Assembly: GCA_964354375.1 (NCBI GenBank) | Contig: CAYGZQ010000047.1 | Location: forward strand, 1 to 34,088 | DNA from: CAYGZQ01 sp964354375 [NCBI: uncultured Planctomycetota bacterium] | GTDB taxonomy: Bacteria; JAJVIF01; JAPKYR01 | Length of the DNA: 34,088 nt | Direction: 5' to 3' | Notes under the pieces: generated by a model | Databases searched by the model: none | Told to the model about the DNA's origin: nothing | The model's input: only the letters and a program-made list of their open reading frames with translations | In this document: in pieces, positions 1 to 6,837 of the stretch | How positions within the stretch are numbered: position 1 is the first letter of the stretch | Layout: each line of letters starts with the position of its first letter | Program-made: the position numbers and the translations under genes

Positions 1-330
1 CGGCAGGTTGGCCGTGTCGGTATGCTCCCCCCACGCGTCGTAATTGTAGTGCTCCGTGTTCCGCTCGTGATCGGTCATCATCACCACGCTGCCGAGCTGG
101 TCCTTCACGTAGTAGCGATACTTGTCGCCCTCGACCTCCTCGTCCGGCATGTACCTGCGCTTCCCGGCCATGTAGTCGACCTTCACGCCGTACTCGTCGT
201 CGAGCTCCTGCACGAGCGCCGTGCCGGTGTGGTAGTAGAAACTGTCGGCGGGTGGCTCCCACAGGCGGAGTCCTCGGAGCTTGTGGGAGTTCCATATTAT
301 TATACCATCGAACCTCCCAGCCTCCACAGA
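1..330 (-). pseudogene. Truncated Rhs/YD-repeat protein fragment, running off the left edge
   Basis: Reading the minus strand gives an open frame from about 330 to base 1. It contains the typical end of an Rhs core: a YYHTGTALVQELDDEYG stretch, then YYVKDQLGSVVMMTD and YNYDAWGE, matching the DxLGSV and YxYDxxGE signatures of RHS-repeat-associated core domains. Full Rhs proteins usually exceed 1000 residues, but here a stop codon lies just upstream at 331-333 and the next minus-strand gene ends at 365, so the N-terminal bulk is missing. The Rhs-like sequence starts near 246, right after a 34-nt palindrome. Rhs proteins are surface or secreted shells for polymorphic toxins. This piece is probably a displaced C-terminal end or a decayed copy. 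The part beyond the left edge, where a toxin tip would lie, cannot be seen. Confidence 0.75.
256..289. repeat. Palindromic repeat, CCACAAGC family, copy 1
   Basis: This is a 34-nt sequence whose ends CTCCCACA and TGTGGGAG are perfect inverted repeats. The core contains GAGTCC (GGACTC on the other strand). It is related to the copies at 321-354 and 2792-2830. It lies just upstream of the surviving Rhs fragment on the minus strand. Confidence 0.7.
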
Positions 331-354
331 CTACGAAGACTCCGCTTGTGGAGG
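321..354. repeat. Palindromic repeat, CCACAAGC family, copy 2
   Basis: This is a second 34-nt palindrome with ends CCTCCACA and TGTGGAGG and a core with GACTCCGC. It starts 65 nt from copy 1. It sits immediately downstream of the stop codon of the large lipoprotein that ends at 365, so it could also act as a transcript-end hairpin, although no T-run follows. Confidence 0.65.
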
Positions 355-364
355 GCACCGGCGA

Positions 365-2632
365 CTATGGCGTGCAGGTGGAGTAATAAAGCTCCCAGTG
401 TCCGGACCTGAGATCGCTCCATGCGGCATGGAGCGTGCCTCCGGGATCGACCGTCAACCATGTCTGATTCTTGTCGGCGCCGGAGAGGTAATCGAGCTCG
501 TCGTCGGCCAGCGCCTGTATATCGGTTTCCGACAGGAAAGGATCGAACACTTTCGAATACAGCCCCTTCGACGCGTCGCGATAGTCTTTCCAGATACAAG
601 CGACGCGCCCGTCCTGCAGAAGCCCGACCTGAATGCGGCAGCAATCGTAATTGTGCCCTATCAGGTTCTTGTCCTCGGTCCAGATGCCCGTCGACGGGTC
701 GCGCATTTTCAGATAACACTGGTGCGAACCCTCCCGGTTGTCCTCGAACACCGCGTAGATTCTGTCCTGGGAGTCGATCGTCAGATCCGCCGCGGCGGAA
801 TGATTTTCTCCGCCGACCAGAAGCTCGGGTGCGCCGGCAATCCCGTGATCGAATGACATGTAGTAAAGGTCAATATCGCCCCCGTCGCAATACAGGATAT
901 GATAAACGCTGGAGGAATCGGCGACGGCATTGGGATCGAGCCAGCCGTCCGGGAGATAGCAGCTCTTGAGGGTCATCTCGGGAGTCCAGCCTCCGCCCGT
1001 ATAGTATGCTGCGCACAGGCGTCGATTAGGCTGGATGCTGCTGTCCATCCAGATAGCAAGAAGGGTCCCGTCCGGCGCCTGGGTAAGGTTAGTGAGAAAT
1101 TGCTGGGTTTTGCTCGATGTACTCAGGACCTGGGGCGGCCCTGTGATTCCTGCGGGGTCAACATACCTGTAAACCACATTGCCGCCGGAAATCGCGGGAT
1201 TATCCGTGTACATCAGGTGAACTCCACCGGAGGCATCGGGAACGGCGTTCGGTTCAAACACGGTTTCGCCGGGGAGAAGCGGTTCATCGGTGACCGACGA
1301 CCCGTCAAAGGTAATGTGGTGAAGCTCATGATTATAGTCCACATGCCAGATGTGAAAAACATTCGCGTCATCTATGTAACAGGACTTATCCATAATGAGA
1401 TGCGACCAGTAGTTCTCGCTTGCCGGATGCATCAGAAGCATGCCCGGCGACCAGCACGTTTCGCCGCTTGCGACATTTATCTGTGTCGCAATGTAGGCGG
1501 TTTCCGGAAACATAAGACCCGCAGTTTTGTCTACTACCCCGATCAGCGTTCGATGCGCGCCGGCGAAAGCGGGCACCGGAGCTTCCACGAAGCTGTATGC
1601 CACGAAGGGCCCTAATGAATCCGAGCCTTCCTCCCACGATGTGGGCGCGATCTTGACCCATCCGGTCATGCCTTCCACTTCCCACCGAAACTCCGAAACA
1701 TCGCCCCCCTCGGAGACCGGAAGCGGATTCTGATGGTCGTAAACCTTGAGGACAAACCGGACGTCGCCTCCGCTTCCTCCGTCGGAATCGTACCAAAGCG
1801 TGTCGGCGACGATCTGGAAGTCGACAAGATACGCCTCGGGCATGTTCGCCTCGGGAGGGAAATCGTCCGGGACTTCCGGCGGTTTGACCAGAGGCGGAGC
1901 CCAGTTTGCATCCACGGCATAGCCGAATCGAAGGGGGCCGTCGGAAGAGAAGCGTATTTCGTACGTCTGAGTGTCGGCTTCGGCGCAGCCGAAGTAGCGT
2001 CGCGGGGAATCGGGGTTGAATGCCTTGTAGGGGTTCAAAGTCGCACTGGGAAAGGCCTCCGTGGCGAATTTGCCTTTCTGGTACTCCCATGCCACCCACG
2101 GCTGGCTGCCGGGAGAGTATTCGGTCGGGTTGAAGAGCCTAGTGTATCCATCGGGATTCAACAACGCGCCGCCGGTGGATATCGATGGGTCGGGAAAGGA
2201 GAGTCCGGCACCGGGAAAGCCGTATGTCGAATCGAACATGGCGATTCCCCGAACATCGAAGCCGGTGTACTCATCCAGGCCGACGAACGGATGCTCAAGC
2301 TGGATGTCCACATTCCATTGCTTGGGTCCGACGTTCTGAGCCTTGGTGACGCTCAGGCAGGTTGAGCACGGGGCTTTCTCCAGGAACTTCACCGCGTTCA
2401 GATGGCCTTCCATCGAGCGGCGCGGCGTCACTTCCGCCCGATCAGCGAGCGGATCGAGAGTGATGTCAAAAACGCCCCAGAGGTATCTACCGCCTTCCGT
2501 TACGGCCGAGCCGGCAAGGGATGTCGATGCCGGATCGTTGAGGAGGGGACTGGACGTAAGAGAGCTATCGGAGCATCCGACGATCGATATCGATATGCTC
2601 AGAACCAGGGAAAAGATAAGTCTGAGAGACAT
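365..2632 (-). CDS. Large lipoprotein with conserved N-terminal domain and sialidase-like C-terminal repeats
   Basis: This 755-residue protein has a lipoprotein signal peptide ending in SIVGC, with Cys20 as the expected lipidation site. Residues about 50-370 belong to the same unnamed family as the proteins at 28274-30850 and 30937-33582. The shared marks are LWG followed by a D-rich strand, HPFxGL, FDVRGIxMxD, LxNxDGYxRxxNPTE and a YxxGK motif. Residues about 390-755 contain repeated blocks of the kind DGxxxAIWxD, SQDRIYAVFEDNR and GTLHAAWSDLR, which resemble sialidase-type beta-propeller blades. The start is supported by an AGGAGG ribosome binding site about 9 nt upstream and by a sigma70-like promoter at 2665-2693. 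It is likely an envelope or surface protein. No catalytic site can be assigned and the function is unknown. Confidence 0.85.
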   Translation of the reverse strand: MSLRLIFSLVLSISISIVGCSDSSLTSSPLLNDPASTSLAGSAVTEGGRYLWGVFDITLDPLADRAEVTPRRSMEGHLNAVKFLEKAPCSTCLSVTKAQNVGPKQWNVDIQLEHPFVGLDEYTGFDVRGIAMFDSTYGFPGAGLSFPDPSISTGGALLNPDGYTRLFNPTEYSPGSQPWVAWEYQKGKFATEAFPSATLNPYKAFNPDSPRRYFGCAEADTQTYEIRFSSDGPLRFGYAVDANWAPPLVKPPEVPDDFPPEANMPEAYLVDFQIVADTLWYDSDGGSGGDVRFVLKVYDHQNPLPVSEGGDVSEFRWEVEGMTGWVKIAPTSWEEGSDSLGPFVAYSFVEAPVPAFAGAHRTLIGVVDKTAGLMFPETAYIATQINVASGETCWSPGMLLMHPASENYWSHLIMDKSCYIDDANVFHIWHVDYNHELHHITFDGSSVTDEPLLPGETVFEPNAVPDASGGVHLMYTDNPAISGGNVVYRYVDPAGITGPPQVLSTSSKTQQFLTNLTQAPDGTLLAIWMDSSIQPNRRLCAAYYTGGGWTPEMTLKSCYLPDGWLDPNAVADSSSVYHILYCDGGDIDLYYMSFDHGIAGAPELLVGGENHSAAADLTIDSQDRIYAVFEDNREGSHQCYLKMRDPSTGIWTEDKNLIGHNYDCCRIQVGLLQDGRVACIWKDYRDASKGLYSKVFDPFLSETDIQALADDELDYLSGADKNQTWLTVDPGGTLHAAWSDLRSGHWELYYSTCTP

Positions 2633-2664
2633 CGCGACCCCTCCTGGGAGAAGATTATGCCTGC

Positions 2665-2693
2665 AATCTATCGCGCAAGAGCGTTGTAGTCAA
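2665..2693 (-). promoter_or_regulatory. Sigma70-like promoter for the 365-2632 lipoprotein
   Basis: On the minus strand TTGACT (2688-2693) and TAGATT (2665-2670) are separated by exactly 17 nt. Transcription would start about 25 nt before the ATG at 2632. The -35 box lies 4 nt from the edge of the inverted-repeat element at 2698. Confidence 0.55.
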
Positions 2694-2697
2694 GGCC

Positions 2698-2837
2698 GGG
2701 TGCCGCCCACAGGCTGAGCGAGTCCCCGATCCGCCGCGGCGGACTGTGCCCGTCGTTAGTATGTAGCTCGGCAATGCACATACCGTAAGACAGCCACAAG
2801 CACGCTCGAGGACTCGCTCAGCTTGTGGCTGGCACCC
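2698..2837. repeat. MITE-like element with 28-nt imperfect terminal inverted repeats
   Basis: Bases 2698-2725 and 2810-2837 are inverted repeats that match over 28 nt with only a few mismatches (GGGTGCC... against ...GGCACCC, both with GCTGAGCGAGTCC in the arm). They enclose about 84 nt with no gene. The right arm also forms a local hairpin, AGCCACAAGC (2792-2801) with GCTTGTGGCT (2821-2830). That hairpin belongs to the same family as the palindromes at 256 and 321. No target-site duplication was identified by eye. The element lies between two divergent genes. Confidence 0.65.
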
Positions 2838-2882
2838 GGAAGGGTCTTCACTCCTCCCGCGTTCGGCCGATATATTTCCCGG

Positions 2883-3395
2883 ATGGAAATCACGCCTTTC
2901 CATGACTATTCGAACGCGCTTCTGCCGTTGCCGCCTCTCAACGGCCCCGGCAGCCCTTTCCCGTCGACACAGGCCGATCGCACATCCCCGTTTCGCGACG
3001 AGATCGCAAAGGCGCTCGGACCGGATGTCTCGCAGGCGGGCTATTCCGCCGCGATTTCGTCCCCCGATTCCACTCTGAGCGCCGGTTCCGCGGTCTCGAG
3101 CTCACTGGAGAACTCCGGCACCGATCCGCTGATGGACGTATGTCGGCAACTGGAGGGATTCCTCCTCAGCCTGCTTCTGAGAGACATGGGCAAGTCTTTT
3201 GCGGGAAGCACGCTGTTTTCGCAGACTTACGAGAGCTCCGTATACCGGGACATGTTTTTGACCGAGGTCGGGCGCAGCATCGGGGAACGTCCTCCGGGGC
3301 TGGGAATCGCGGACGCCGTGTACCGCGATACTATTTTGAAAGAGAGCGAAGCGGCCTTGAATGAGCCTCAGGCGAACGGATCCGGCCGGATTTAG
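2883..3395 (+). CDS. flgJ: FlgJ-like rod-binding domain protein
   Basis: The 170-residue protein carries a rod-binding domain of the FlgJ N-terminal type in its second half: CRQLEGFLLSLLLRDMGKS, then YRDMFLTEVGRSIGERPPGLGIADAVYR. There is no peptidoglycan hydrolase domain, as in many bacteria outside the gammaproteobacteria. It would help flagellar rod assembly in the periplasm. I chose the ATG at 2883 because an upstream in-frame ATG at 2823 lies inside the inverted-repeat element and would encode an atypical leader. The ribosome binding site is weak. A GCCGATAT octamer at 2866-2873 resembles a sigma28 -10 box but has no matching -35 box. The next gene follows after 42 nt and the gene opens the flagellar block. 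Confidence 0.8.
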   Translation: MEITPFHDYSNALLPLPPLNGPGSPFPSTQADRTSPFRDEIAKALGPDVSQAGYSAAISSPDSTLSAGSAVSSSLENSGTDPLMDVCRQLEGFLLSLLLRDMGKSFAGSTLFSQTYESSVYRDMFLTEVGRSIGERPPGLGIADAVYRDTILKESEAALNEPQANGSGRI

Positions 3396-3437
3396 GCGTT
3401 CGCCCAGGCCAAGGTCAGGGAAGGTCGTGGGGAATCT

Positions 3438-3836
3438 ATGGATCTCAGAAACTGCAGACGTTGCGGGAAGGCGTATATCACGGGGAATCCCACCGTTTGC
3501 CCGGATTGCGTCAAGGTGGATCAGGAAGACTTCATGAAGGTCCGCGATTTCGTGAAGGAGAATCCGAAGGTGTCGCTGGAGGTGGTCCAGGAGGCCACCG
3601 GAGTCCCGGAGGATCGCATCGTGGAATACCTTAGAGAGGGCAAGCTGGAGGCGGCAGACCTGTCGGGCCCCATTCTTGGCTGCGCCAGGTGCGGCAAGCC
3701 GATCCACAAGGGCGAGTACTGCGTTTTGTGCAGAACCGAAATATCGAACACCTTCAAGCAGGAACCCGGCGCCAGGAAGAAACAGGACGGCAAGCCGGAT
3801 GGATCATTCACGAAGCGGTACAAGCTTCCCAAGTGA
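3438..3836 (+). CDS. yvyF: YvyF-like flagellar operon protein with two zinc-ribbon-like knuckles
   Basis: The 132-residue protein has four CxxC pairs in two groups: Cys6/9 with Cys21/24, and Cys82/85 with Cys95/98. Each group is suited to bind one zinc ion. Between them lies a helical segment (about 45-72, VVQEATGVPEDRIVEYLREGKL) that looks like a small helix-turn-helix. This layout is that of the YvyF family of flagellar operon proteins, best known from Firmicutes next to flgM. The position directly before flgM fits. The exact role is not established, but regulation of late flagellar genes has been suggested for the family. The C-terminus is basic (KRYKLPK). Confidence 0.75.
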   Translation: MDLRNCRRCGKAYITGNPTVCPDCVKVDQEDFMKVRDFVKENPKVSLEVVQEATGVPEDRIVEYLREGKLEAADLSGPILGCARCGKPIHKGEYCVLCRTEISNTFKQEPGARKKQDGKPDGSFTKRYKLPK

Positions 3837-3893
3837 CCTGTTGAAACCGGGAAGGGTGTGGGGTAATATTTGTCTGAAATTCGGGTAAACCGC

Positions 3894-3920
3894 TAAAGCC
3901 ACTGGAAACGCAGCCGATAG
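3894..3920 (+). promoter_or_regulatory. Sigma28 (FliA/SigD)-type promoter for flgM
   Basis: TAAA at 3894-3897, a 15-nt spacer and GCCGATAG at 3913-3920 match the sigma28 consensus (TAAA-N15-GCCGATAT/A) almost perfectly. It lies 51 nt upstream of the flgM start, and flgM is a classic sigma28-dependent gene. Confidence 0.8.
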
Positions 3921-3927
3921 AAGTCGT

Positions 3928-3944
3928 GGAAGGCTGCGCCTTCC
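3928..3944 (+). other. Perfect hairpin at the predicted 5' end of the flgM transcript
   Basis: GGAAGGC (3928-3934) pairs with GCCTTCC (3938-3944) around a TGC loop. The sigma28 promoter would start transcription at about 3926-3928, so the mRNA would begin with this 7-bp stem. Such 5'-terminal stems can protect mRNAs from 5'-end-dependent decay. Confidence 0.6.
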
Positions 3945-3971
3945 GATTTGCGGTTGCCATCGGAGAAAAGT

Positions 3972-4259
3972 ATGCGTATCTCGGAAATCATAGCCAGTCT
4001 GATACCCAAGGTGAGACCGATCGGGCCGTCCAGAAGTGTCGGCAACCTCGAGAAGGCCTCGGGGATTCACACCCGGCCGGACGAAGTGCAGCTCTCCAGC
4101 GAGAGTCAGCTTCTGGCGAAGCTGGAGGCCGAGTTGAAGGTTCTGCCGGAGATCGACGAAGCCAGGGTGGCGGAGCTGAGAGCGAAGATCGAGTCCGGTG
4201 AGTACGGCCCGTCGTCCCGCGCGATCGCCTCCAAGATTCTCGGCGTCGACTCCGAATGA
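3972..4259 (+). CDS. flgM: Anti-sigma28 factor FlgM
   Basis: The 95-residue protein has the normal length and shape of FlgM: a short N-terminal MRISEII, a loose polar middle with VQLSSESQLLAKL, and a C-terminal helix pair (IDEARVAELRAKIESGEYGPSSRAIASKIL) that in the family binds sigma28. FlgM holds sigma28 inactive until the hook-basal body is complete and FlgM is exported. The ATG at 3972 is preceded by GGAG at 9 nt. An upstream in-frame TTG at 3948 lacks such a site and follows directly on the 5' hairpin. The gene is preceded by a sigma28-type promoter, which would make it autoregulated, and is followed by a strong terminator. Confidence 0.88.
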   Translation: MRISEIIASLIPKVRPIGPSRSVGNLEKASGIHTRPDEVQLSSESQLLAKLEAELKVLPEIDEARVAELRAKIESGEYGPSSRAIASKILGVDSE

Positions 4260-4290
4260 AGTCTGCATATCCCGAAAGCTGTAGAATAGC

Positions 4291-4320
4291 AGCTCCCGAG
4301 CGCTCGGGAGCTTTTTTTTT
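4291..4320 (+). terminator. Strong intrinsic terminator after flgM
   Basis: AGCTCCCGAG and CGCTCGGGAGCT form a perfect 22-nt palindrome (4291-4312), followed by an uninterrupted T-run to 4320. It lies 31 nt after the flgM stop codon and before flgN. Confidence 0.9.
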
Positions 4321-4345
4321 GCGTGCGCTTTCGGACGGGCAAAAC

Positions 4346-4353
4346 GCCGATAG
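4346..4353 (+). promoter_or_regulatory. Possible sigma28 -10 box before flgN
   Basis: The octamer GCCGATAG is identical to the -10 box in front of flgM. It follows the terminator and precedes the flgN start by 40 nt, where a new promoter is needed. The TAAA -35 box is missing at the proper spacing (GCTT is found), so the call rests on the -10 box and position. Confidence 0.35.
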
Positions 4354-4393
4354 CTGCTGAACTCCCGAAGGCTTCTGCCGAAATCTATACTGT

Positions 4394-4939
4394 ATGTCTG
4401 AACAACCGGAATACAACGATCCATCAGAGTTCGGGTTCCTGGAGAGAGTTGGCGAGTACCTCCGGGAGCTCACGCAACTCAACTTGAAGCTTCTTGGTGC
4501 GCTGACGGAGTACCGGAGGCTTCTGATCGAGGGTGCGATCGACGCGATCGAACGCGCCACACCCAAGCTCGACCGAATCGCGGGCGAGATCAGGGTCACC
4601 GACGAGAAACGCAGGGCGTTTGTCGACGACTACTTCACCGCACACGACTGGAACGGCCCGAGGAATTTCTCGGCGATATCCGAGCGTGTCAGGGAGTCCG
4701 ATGTGTCGGACGAAGAAGCCGCCGCATTCGAGAGGGCATCCAGGGCCCGCATGGAGCTGATATCGGTGCTGGCGGAAGTGGACGCACAGAACTCGCTCAA
4801 CCTGACCCTGATCGGCCAGGGCATGAGCTTCGCGGAAGTGAGTCTGAAGGCGCTTTTGGGTCTTGAACGCAACCCATCGACGTATGGCCCGACGGAAGGC
4901 GCCGAGGAAGGTCCGTCGTTTCTGGACGCTCACGCGTAG
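4394..4939 (+). CDS. flgN: FlgN-like flagellar export chaperone
   Basis: The 181-residue, mostly helical protein lies directly before flgK, the usual place of flgN. It has the FlgN pattern: a long N-terminal helix (FLERVGEYLRELTQLNLKLLGALTEYRRLLIEGAIDAIERATPKLDRI), a middle rich in charged residues, and a C-terminal helix with an Asn-containing segment (NSLNLTLIGQGMSFAEVSLKALLGL) followed by STYGP, which recalls the YGP-G motif at the C-terminus of FlgN proteins. FlgN chaperones FlgK and FlgL in the cytosol and brings them to the export gate. The gene starts at an ATG only 2 nt after a TATACT box, and no strong ribosome binding site is seen. Confidence 0.72.
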   Translation: MSEQPEYNDPSEFGFLERVGEYLRELTQLNLKLLGALTEYRRLLIEGAIDAIERATPKLDRIAGEIRVTDEKRRAFVDDYFTAHDWNGPRNFSAISERVRESDVSDEEAAAFERASRARMELISVLAEVDAQNSLNLTLIGQGMSFAEVSLKALLGLERNPSTYGPTEGAEEGPSFLDAHA

Positions 4940-5014
4940 GAGCCCTTCTCCTCCGCTTCTCTTTGTCGGTCCGCGGACTGTGGGTGGAATCAATTAATCA
5001 GGGAGGAATTGTCC

Positions 5015-6805
5015 GTGCCATCTGTCTTCTTCGGACTGGAGATCGCCAGACGCGCTCTGGCGATGTCGCAGTTGAACCTTCAGGTAATCGCACACAACAT
5101 CGCGAATGCCGGTACGCCGGGGTACTCCCGCCAGAGGGCGGAGCTGATCACGCCGCCCCCCCTTGCCTACCCTTCAATGACGAGAGGGGGCTATCCGCAA
5201 CAGCTCGGCACCGGTGTCGATATCGAGGCGGTCAAGCGCATCAGGGATGAATTCCTGGACCAAGTCATCCGCGCTCAAACCGCGTCGCAGGGTCGCAACA
5301 GCGCAGTGGATGCCGCGCTCGGACAGATCGAGCTGATCTTCAATGAACCCGGCGCGAACACGGTCGGCACGCTCATGGACGATTTCTTCGCCGCCTGGCA
5401 GGATCTGGCCAATAATCCCGAGCTGGCAAGCACACGGGCGAACCTCCTCGAAAAGGCGCTCAGCCTCACGCGCGAGTTCAACCGACTCGACTCATCCCTG
5501 AAAGCGCTCGTTGCCCAACAGGGAGCCCAACTGAGAGTGAGGGTGGACGAAGCCAACGCGCTGGCTCGCCAGATTGCCGACCTGAACATCCAGATCTCCC
5601 AGGTGATATCGCTGGGCGACGATCCGAACGACCTCATGGACAAGCGGGACACTCTCGTCGAATCCCTGGCGGATATCGTGCCGGTATCCACGATCGAGCA
5701 GGACGACGGCAGCCTCAGTGTGCTTATCGGCGGGCTCAGAATGGTCGAGGGAGACAAGGCCCAGAAACTCGAGCTTCTGCTCGATCCGCAGGACCCCGAG
5801 AAGGTCACAGTAAGGTTCAAGAACGGAAACGTGCCCAACCTGAACGGCAAAGGGCAGCTCGCGGGTCTCATCGAGGCCAGGTACGACATACTCCCATATT
5901 TTCAGGAGAGGCTTGACACTCTCGCGACCGCCCTGGTCAACAGGGTGAACGTTCTGCACATCGGCGGATTCGGGCTGGACGGAAGCAAGGGTCGATGCTT
6001 CTTCAATGACCTGCGGACAGCGGAGATGGTCGGGACGAGGATTCTTCCGACGGGCACCGACGAGGACACGACCGTAGACGTTCTGGGGATTACAGCCGGC
6101 ACATTCACCATCCAGGGCACCAAGATAACTCTCACGCCTGAAGAGGTGGCGCCTGGCGAGGCTATCACATTGAGGCAGCTTTTGGACAAGATAACGAACG
6201 CCCAGCCGTATGTCAGGGCGAGCCTCAAGACAGACCCTGTCGGGAACTCATATATCCGACTGGATTTATTCAATCCGCTGGAGGCGGGCACATCGATAAC
6301 CGTTCTTCCCGGCTCAAGCAGCTTCCTCAACATCACCGGACTGTTGGACGCTGCGACTGCGTTTCTCCCGGCCGACGGGCAGTACTCGAACGCCGCGGAC
6401 ATGATCGGGGTCTACCTGGGCATACAAGAGAACCTGCAATTCATCGCCGCGGCCGGAGATGACGGGACCGGCGAGTTTCCCGGTCCCGGAAACAATGACA
6501 ACGCCATCGCAATCGCGTCCCTGCAGTCGCACCTGACAGCGGTGAGCGACACGTCCTTCAACGACTACTACGCTACGAGCATCTCGGAGCTGGGAAGCTG
6601 GGCCCAGTCCGCGAGCAGGATGGTCGAGAACCAGGATGCGCTCCTGAACCAGTTGAATGTGCAGCGCGAGAGCGTCCGGGGGGTAAGCATAGACGAGGAA
6701 GCCACTCAGCTTATCACTTACCAGCGCATCTTCGAGGGCGCGGCGCGTGTAATCACGGTCGTGGACAGCACGCTCGACACATTGATTAATCGTATCGGAG
6801 CTTAG
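5015..6805 (+). CDS. flgK: Flagellar hook-associated protein 1 (FlgK)
   Basis: The 596-residue protein has the flagellar rod/hook N-terminal signature (LEIARRALAMSQLNLQVIAHNIANAGTPGYSRQ) and the matching C-terminal helix (VSIDEEATQLITYQRIFEGAARVITVVDSTLDTLIN). A helical FlgK core with ANALARQIADLNIQIS and a DKRDTLVESLADI segment lies near residues 175-225. FlgK forms the first junction ring between hook and filament. A frame-compatible TTG at 5009 is too close to the GGGAGGA ribosome binding site (5001-5007). The GTG at 5015 has the correct 7-nt spacing, so I start there. A run of seven C bases at 5156-5162 lies in the coding sequence without breaking it. flgL follows after 32 nt. Confidence 0.93.
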   Translation: MPSVFFGLEIARRALAMSQLNLQVIAHNIANAGTPGYSRQRAELITPPPLAYPSMTRGGYPQQLGTGVDIEAVKRIRDEFLDQVIRAQTASQGRNSAVDAALGQIELIFNEPGANTVGTLMDDFFAAWQDLANNPELASTRANLLEKALSLTREFNRLDSSLKALVAQQGAQLRVRVDEANALARQIADLNIQISQVISLGDDPNDLMDKRDTLVESLADIVPVSTIEQDDGSLSVLIGGLRMVEGDKAQKLELLLDPQDPEKVTVRFKNGNVPNLNGKGQLAGLIEARYDILPYFQERLDTLATALVNRVNVLHIGGFGLDGSKGRCFFNDLRTAEMVGTRILPTGTDEDTTVDVLGITAGTFTIQGTKITLTPEEVAPGEAITLRQLLDKITNAQPYVRASLKTDPVGNSYIRLDLFNPLEAGTSITVLPGSSSFLNITGLLDAATAFLPADGQYSNAADMIGVYLGIQENLQFIAAAGDDGTGEFPGPGNNDNAIAIASLQSHLTAVSDTSFNDYYATSISELGSWAQSASRMVENQDALLNQLNVQRESVRGVSIDEEATQLITYQRIFEGAARVITVVDSTLDTLINRIGA

Positions 6806-6837
6806 ACACACTTCTTGGGGGGACCGGGGCTGAAGCG

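Noticed and set aside
22-411. 129-residue plus-strand frame at the left edge
   Set aside because: It is antisense to the Rhs fragment and lipoprotein end, and the minus strand gives the recognisable protein.
2823-2882. N-terminal extension of the FlgJ-like protein
   Set aside because: It lies inside the inverted-repeat element, has no ribosome binding site and does not match the family.
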